Part shown: positions 38,372 through 64,000 of the stretch, piece by piece
Numbering within the stretch: position 1 is the first letter of the stretch
How the letters are laid out: every line of letters begins with the position of its first letter
NCBI RefSeq assembly: GCF_027596085.1
Contig: NC_072465.1
Location: 20,133,207-20,197,206 of the forward strand
From: Anoplopoma fimbria
Lineage: Eukaryota > Chordata > Actinopteri > Perciformes > Anoplopomatidae
Length of the DNA: 64,000 nucleotides
Direction: 5' to 3'
Notes under the pieces: model-generated
Database searches by the model: none
Seen by the model: the letters and a program-made list of their open reading frames with translations, nothing else
What the model was told of the DNA's origin: nothing
Position numbers and translations under genes: made by a program

Positions 38372-38373
<2 letters not shown>

Positions 38374-38465
<92 letters not shown>
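38374..38465. repeat. (TG)n microsatellite, about 46 units
   Basis: Uninterrupted array between nxph4 and shmt2. Confidence 0.97.
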
Positions 38466-38466
<1 letters not shown>

Positions 38467-39012
38467 TGACGCCAACATTTTAATCCACAGAGATCACAGA
38501 CACCGACAGCATGCATTAACTGACACATACATTTATAGATATGGTGATAAATGTAAAACTTGAAACCTCTTATAACCTCTATTATGGGAAAATGTCTAAC
38601 TATGTTGCCAAGTGTTTGAATACTTTCCCAAAATCTTGTTATCTGTAATTCATCCATTTTCAAGTTCTCCAACGTTAATGAAAAAAAATATCCATTTCAG
38701 AATGTACTGTAGGCAATGGAAAACAATATCTTTTTTTTTATCAGTTTTTATCTTATTAGAAATATTCATACAAAATAAATTACCAACATTAATATGTTAT
38801 CTTGATGAAGTACACAAATTTGTAATTTCTTACACTAGTTTGAAATCTGCCCTTACATGCACCTCTGGTGATTGCCTAAGTCATAGTGTGAAGCCAGCTC
38901 TCGTTTCTTGCTTGGCAGGAAGCTCAAACGTATCATGACCTGTTCCTCATGTCAAAGTTTATGATTTCAAGACCTGGGTGATGCTGAGAAAAATGCAAAT
39001 ACCAATTTGGGC

Positions 39013-39080
39013 ATAAGATAAGATAAGATAAGATGATTCTTTATTAGTGAAATTTGCATTGTTCTGTGTCAGTTAGAGAA
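39013..39080. repeat. (GATAA)n with LINE-tail-like remnant
   Basis: Four to five ATAAG/GATAA units followed by TTCTTTATTAGTGAAATTTG, a form that often ends truncated fish retroelements. Confidence 0.4.
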
Positions 39081-39249
39081 CCATGATTTCAAAGGTATTT
39101 GTCTTCATCCTCTTCCTTATTTCATCTTCCTTTCCTCCTCCTCCACCTCTTTCTTCTTGCTCCTTCTCAACATGTCCGTCCACGACTCACTGCTGCACAC
39201 CAGCTTTGATTTATTTTTTGTTTTTGTTTATCATGCTTACATGCCTTTT

Positions 39250-39372
39250 TTAAGTAAGTTGACAGATGATAGCTGACAGGAAATGAGGAGAGCGATGGGG
39301 AAGAACATGCAGCTGGACTCAAACCACCGTTGTTGGTGGGAACCTTAATCCTTAATCCACCAAGGTACTTCA
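39250..39372 (-). repeat. tRNA-related SINE remnant
   Basis: GCTGACAGGAAATGAGGAGA and ACATGCAGCTGGACTCAAACC (inverted, degenerate B box GGTTTGAGTCC) match the family seen at 4352-4475 in opposite orientation. Confidence 0.5.
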
Positions 39373-40016
39373 CCTAAATCTATTGTGGTACAAGAGGACT
39401 TGGTGCTTTTCTCAACATACATTCGGCAAACGACAAAAGGCACCACCCATGAGCAAATCAGTTTGAACAGAGACCTAAGACAAGCAAAGTCACTCATATT
39501 CATCTTTTTTTTCAATTTAAAGCTACACTCAACCTGACTTGTTTTGTGATACTTTGAGAGGCTAACAGGGCAACAGAGAGATAAACAGGCCGTCTAAATC
39601 AGTTAAAACGGACTAGTAAAGAATGAAATCAGTAACCTGCAAGGCTATTCAAGTACAGTTCTATATGTCCATGGACAAATAATTTAACATCTAAATGTTG
39701 AACATGTGTATCTAAACTGTCTGTTTATCATCCATGATAAAAGAAAATAGCTTACAGCAAGCAAGACAAATGTTTTTTTTGAAATCTTTTTGCTTTGACA
39801 AAGTTATGAGATGTGGTGTTCATTCACATGTCACATATATAAAGCTATATAATATATATATTGAGCATAATTTAAAATGTACATATGTATTGAAATAATA
39901 AATGTTACCAAAAAATGATGAATAAGGGATGAATGCTTTTACTCACTTTTATAGGCTCAGTCACCTAGTGAGCATGTAAATGAAATAAGTTGATATAGAA
40001 GATGAATGAGTAAAAT

Positions 40017-40792
40017 CAGTGGTGGAAAAGTATGCTACATTTACTTACGTAGTGTAGAAAAACAATTTTGAGGTACTTGTTCTTGAGGCTACTTTAATAA
40101 TTCCATTATCTGCAACTTGATAGGTTACTTCTACTTTACTACACAGAGGTAATTGTTGTACTTTTTACTCCACTACATCCATTTGATAGCTTTAGCTCGT
40201 TAGGCATGCTTAGCAGATTCAGATCAATAATACTAAATATAATCAACAGATACATTCTGATGTATTATTGATAAGACCTACTAATCCTCAGAGGAAAAAT
40301 CTCAAGCTACAGTATGCACATTTGAATTGCTATTGTATGTCAGTATATTACTATATATATGAAAGGAGATGCACTTATGACTTCTGGTGACTAGTAGTTC
40401 TCTTGAATACCTATGTTGAATACACTTCCTGTAAGTCGCTTTGGATAAAAGCGTCTGCTAAATGACTGTAATGTAATGTAATGTAATATACTGACATACA
40501 ATAGCAATTAAAATAGGCTTCACCACTACCAGTTACAACATTAAAGTGATACTTTAATGCATCAATAATGAGAATCGCATAATATAAAATAGATTACTCT
40601 GAAATGGGCCATTATTTATGATTGAGGACTTTTACTTGTGGTACTTTAAGTACAAAGACTGTAAATGAGAAGTATAAGGAGTTTAAGTAGTTACTTTTAC
40701 TTAGGCAAATCAAAAGAAGCAGAAGAAATAACTATCTTTTTTGTTGTATTTGTACACTTAAGTAAAAGATTTGATTACTTCTTCTACCATTG
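40017..40792. mobile_element. Non-autonomous hAT-like element beside the shmt2 promoter
   Basis: Starts CAGTGGTGGAAAAGTA and ends in the inverted form TACTTCTTCTACCATTG. The interior is full of the TACTTTTACT-type words typical of a very common fish hAT family. It is related to the copies at 30263 and 16465. A LINE tail (about 40361-40486) has been inserted inside. No clear 8-bp target duplication remains. Confidence 0.75.
40361..40486 (+). mobile_element. 5'-truncated L2-type LINE tail
   Basis: About 125 bases nearly the same as 27046-27170 (I see about three differences), ending in repeated GTAAT. Instead of a direct target duplication it is framed by a perfect 26-bp inverted repeat, 40325-40350 and 40484-40509. 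Confidence 0.85.
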
Positions 40793-41012
40793 ATAAAAAA
40801 CGAAATGACAGATACAGTAGCAGTGAGTATCTGACACGTGCACCGCTGCCTTGCGTAATTTCCTCCTGACGGCCTACATTTCCCAGCAACCCTTTCGGCA
40901 GGTTAAACGTAACTACACGTTGCCATCAACTTCGAGCAGCCCTTTCGGAGCCCGTCAGCTGTGTGTCTAACCGGCTGAGCTGCTTCTTCCTCCGGACTGA
41001 GACCTGCAAACC
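40793..41012 (+). promoter_or_regulatory. shmt2: shmt2 promoter and 5' UTR
   Basis: A short GC-richer block between a hAT-like element ending near 40792 and the shmt2 ATG. It has no obvious TATA box. Motifs in order: CACGTG E-box (40835-40840), TTGCGTAAT C/EBP-type site (40851-40859), CCTACATTTCCCAGCAACC resembling the ZNF143 site (40873-40891), and two copies of CCCTTTCGG (within 40887-40900 and 40935-40950). MYC and ATF4/C-EBP control of SHMT2 is known in mammals; its operation here is inference. The transcription start is probably within 40900-40990. Confidence 0.6.
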
Positions 41013-61875
<20,863 letters not shown>

Positions 61876-63365
61876 ACACAACAATATGGAGTTTGTGGGC
61901 CCATAACAGCCAGGTGGCCATCAAGGAGATGGAAAATTGTGAAATGTGGTTGTTGCCAGTGAAACAGGGTGACTCCCTTTTTTTTTTTTTTTTCAATCAG
62001 TTCTAGGAAACCACATATTTTTTTATACCTCTTTGCAGTAATCCAACAATCAGTTAATGTAAAAACTTGGCCTCCAGTTTGAGGTAAAAAAAAAATAAAA
62101 AATTGTAGAGCAGGAACATATTTTAGAGATCTTTCTCAGTTGTCGTCACACAATTTCTTTAATGTGGGGGTGTGGAAATAAAAAATCAAACATGTCAAAT
62201 CAAACAACAACCAACAGCTCTTAGTGTCACAGACTCTGTGACTTGATTGGTATATAATTAGTTTTTTCTAATGAGATACACTGAGAGGTCTTAATGCTGT
62301 AAAGAGTCTTAATTAATGTCACTAATGTATTAATTATATTCACAAGAAGATGTGTGCATGATAGCTTTCTTTTTTTGTTTATTAAACCAGGTACACAAGG
62401 GGACTTTATGAGGTTAAAAGGTGTTCTGCCAAACAATGTTGCTCTGGCTTTTAAATGTATGTGGGTGACATTTTTTGAAGATCAGAAATGAACCTGTGAT
62501 GTTTTCAAAAATGATTTATAACAGTTAGACCTCTTACTAAATAGAGATTTGGGCATCTAGTCTCTAAAGCCAGATTACTTTTAACCAAATCCAATATTAT
62601 AAGCTTATTTTCTTTTGACGCTGTTGCTATTGAAATGTCCTTTTTCTTCCAGCATATCATTGATGTCAGATTTGAATTGCTATATATTTTGTTATGATAG
62701 ATGAATAACCAAATGGGATAATAATAGAATTGTCATCCTTTTGTTATTTTATACTTTCTGTTAAGTGCGTTTACAAAGTATCTATACTTTTTAATGTGTT
62801 ATTTTAAAAGGATTAACGATGTAACAGCATCATCATTTCACATATATCTTAATGTTTACAATACCAGCTGATTTGTTGTACTAGAAGAAAGATTATTTAT
62901 AGTGCAGTCTGCCTGTTATTTCACAATGGTTTTCAATGATGGAAATTGTGAAGCATGGAAAATGTGAAGCAGCTTGATTTGAAAAAAAAAAATGTGTATC
63001 TGGCTCACAGAATGGTAGTGTTGTCATTATCACTGCATCAGTGAGGAAGCAAGAATTCTGTTTTGAAAATGTTTTTACAGCACAATGGAGAACAAGGCTT
63101 TAGAAATGAATGGTGTGGTTACTTTCTTACTTTGCACAAAAAACAGCTTCTAAAGTGAACCAAATCATATGAATTATCCACATCACAATTTTTTGACAGC
63201 CAACATACTATAAACATTACCAAACCATACCAAGTAGTATTTTACTATGTTCATACATCTGTTTATCATCTCTGTCATGTTGCCAGCCTTTTTACTGTAC
63301 ATCAACACAGTTTGTACTAACTTTCTTTTACATAACATTTGAATAAAATGTAATTGGATATAGCT
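61876..63365 (+). other. shmt2: Probable shmt2 3' UTR with three poly(A) signals
   Basis: No coding signal follows the stop. AATAAA hexamers lie at 62094-62099, 62177-62182 and 63342-63347. The two proximal ones predict a 3' UTR of about 0.25-0.35 kb and the distal one about 1.5 kb. Which is used cannot be told from the sequence. Confidence 0.5.
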
Positions 63366-63764
63366 GAGTATTAATAAAAACCCAATAATGCATACATAGT
63401 TTGTGTTTTGTCGTTGATATCAATTCACCATTTGTCACCATAAGAAACATCTAGTGTAGAGGAAGATGTCATTCAGTCAAAATGCAATAATGTTTCGTTG
63501 ACAGACAGATTTGTGGTGTTACTGCAACAAATGAACTGTTGAGAAAATGTGAGTAGAATAAAGGATGCTTTACCAGCTATTGTATAGTATTAGGATAAAT
63601 CACTTGGTATGTGATGATTGGTTGTCGGGTATATGTAGTTAATCTGGAGGGGTTTGGATATAAAAATGCATCCTAACATACACTTAAGTTAGTGCACAGA
63701 TCCATCCTTAATTTTATTTCACTTTTTACTGTATACTTTGTGCATACATCGGCTCCACTGAATG

Positions 63765-63925
63765 GAAATATTGTGTTTTGTACTCCACTACATTCATTTC
63801 ACATATAGTTACTTTAATAATAAAATGATACATTCAAAGCCCAAAATAATCAGTATGTATTTTCTAGATTTTTTTTTAAATAATACTTTTACTTGTTACG
63901 GAGTATTCACAGTGCACCATTGTTA
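63765..63925. repeat. Fragment of the CAGTGGTGG-type hAT family
   Basis: TTTTGTACTCCACTACATTC and ACTTTTACTTGTTACGGAGT match interior words of the family. Neither end is intact. Confidence 0.5.
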
Positions 63926-64000
63926 TGCTTCCAAGTTCCTCCATGGCTGTTTGTAAATGTTTGTAAAATGACTTGCATATACTGTCTTTTCAGCGGATTG

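Larger units (their letters stand above)
37261..40016. other. Intergenic sequence between nxph4 and shmt2
   Basis: Contains the TG array at 38374, a GATAA remnant and a SINE remnant. No additional gene is seen. Confidence 0.6.

Overview
The window is nuclear DNA from a ray-finned fish, probably a percomorph. The evidence is vertebrate-type split genes with GT-AG introns, long (CA)n/(GT)n microsatellites, and many interspersed repeats of fish type: hAT and Tc1/mariner non-autonomous elements, L2-like and RTE-like LINE pieces, and tRNA-headed SINEs. I see no prokaryotic operon, CRISPR array, rRNA or genuine tRNA gene.

Two protein-coding genes are supported, both on the + strand. The first is the large second coding exon of nxph4 (neurexophilin 4), 35869..36681. 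It encodes the whole secreted part of a neurexin ligand. Its signal-peptide exon was not found, so it is either hidden in the 35.8 kb upstream or outside the window. The second is a complete shmt2 (mitochondrial serine hydroxymethyltransferase), twelve coding exons from 41013 to 61875. Every junction is GT-AG and in frame, giving 501 codons plus stop. The two genes lie head to tail about 4.3 kb apart, the same neighbour order as human NXPH4-SHMT2. They share no pathway: one product is a secreted synaptic ligand, the other a one-carbon enzyme of the mitochondrial matrix.

Layout: 1-35.8 kb is non-coding (nxph4 upstream and/or intron 1) and rich in repeats. It includes a 1.4 kb hAT element with a perfect 8-bp target duplication sitting in an older SINE, a tRNA-SINE with a 12-bp target duplication, an L2-like LINE nested in a long-inverted-repeat element, and an RTE-like reverse transcriptase remnant. 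35.9-37.3 kb is the nxph4 last exon and 3' UTR. 37.3-40.0 kb is intergenic. 40.0-40.8 kb is a hAT-like element holding a LINE tail framed by a 26-bp inverted repeat, directly upstream of the shmt2 promoter. 40.8-61.9 kb is shmt2, with an 8.4 kb first intron carrying a 25-copy minisatellite, a poly-G tract and a SINE. 61.9-63.4 kb is probable 3' UTR, and the rest is intergenic.

I found no new biological system. The most useful observations are a compact shmt2 promoter with E-box, C/EBP-type and ZNF143-like motifs plus a TGATGCAAC (ATF4/CARE-type) word in intron 1, the loss of the Met that starts the short human SHMT2 isoform, the nested transposons, and several enhancer-like non-coding islands. 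Family calls rest on recognition by eye; no database search was run.
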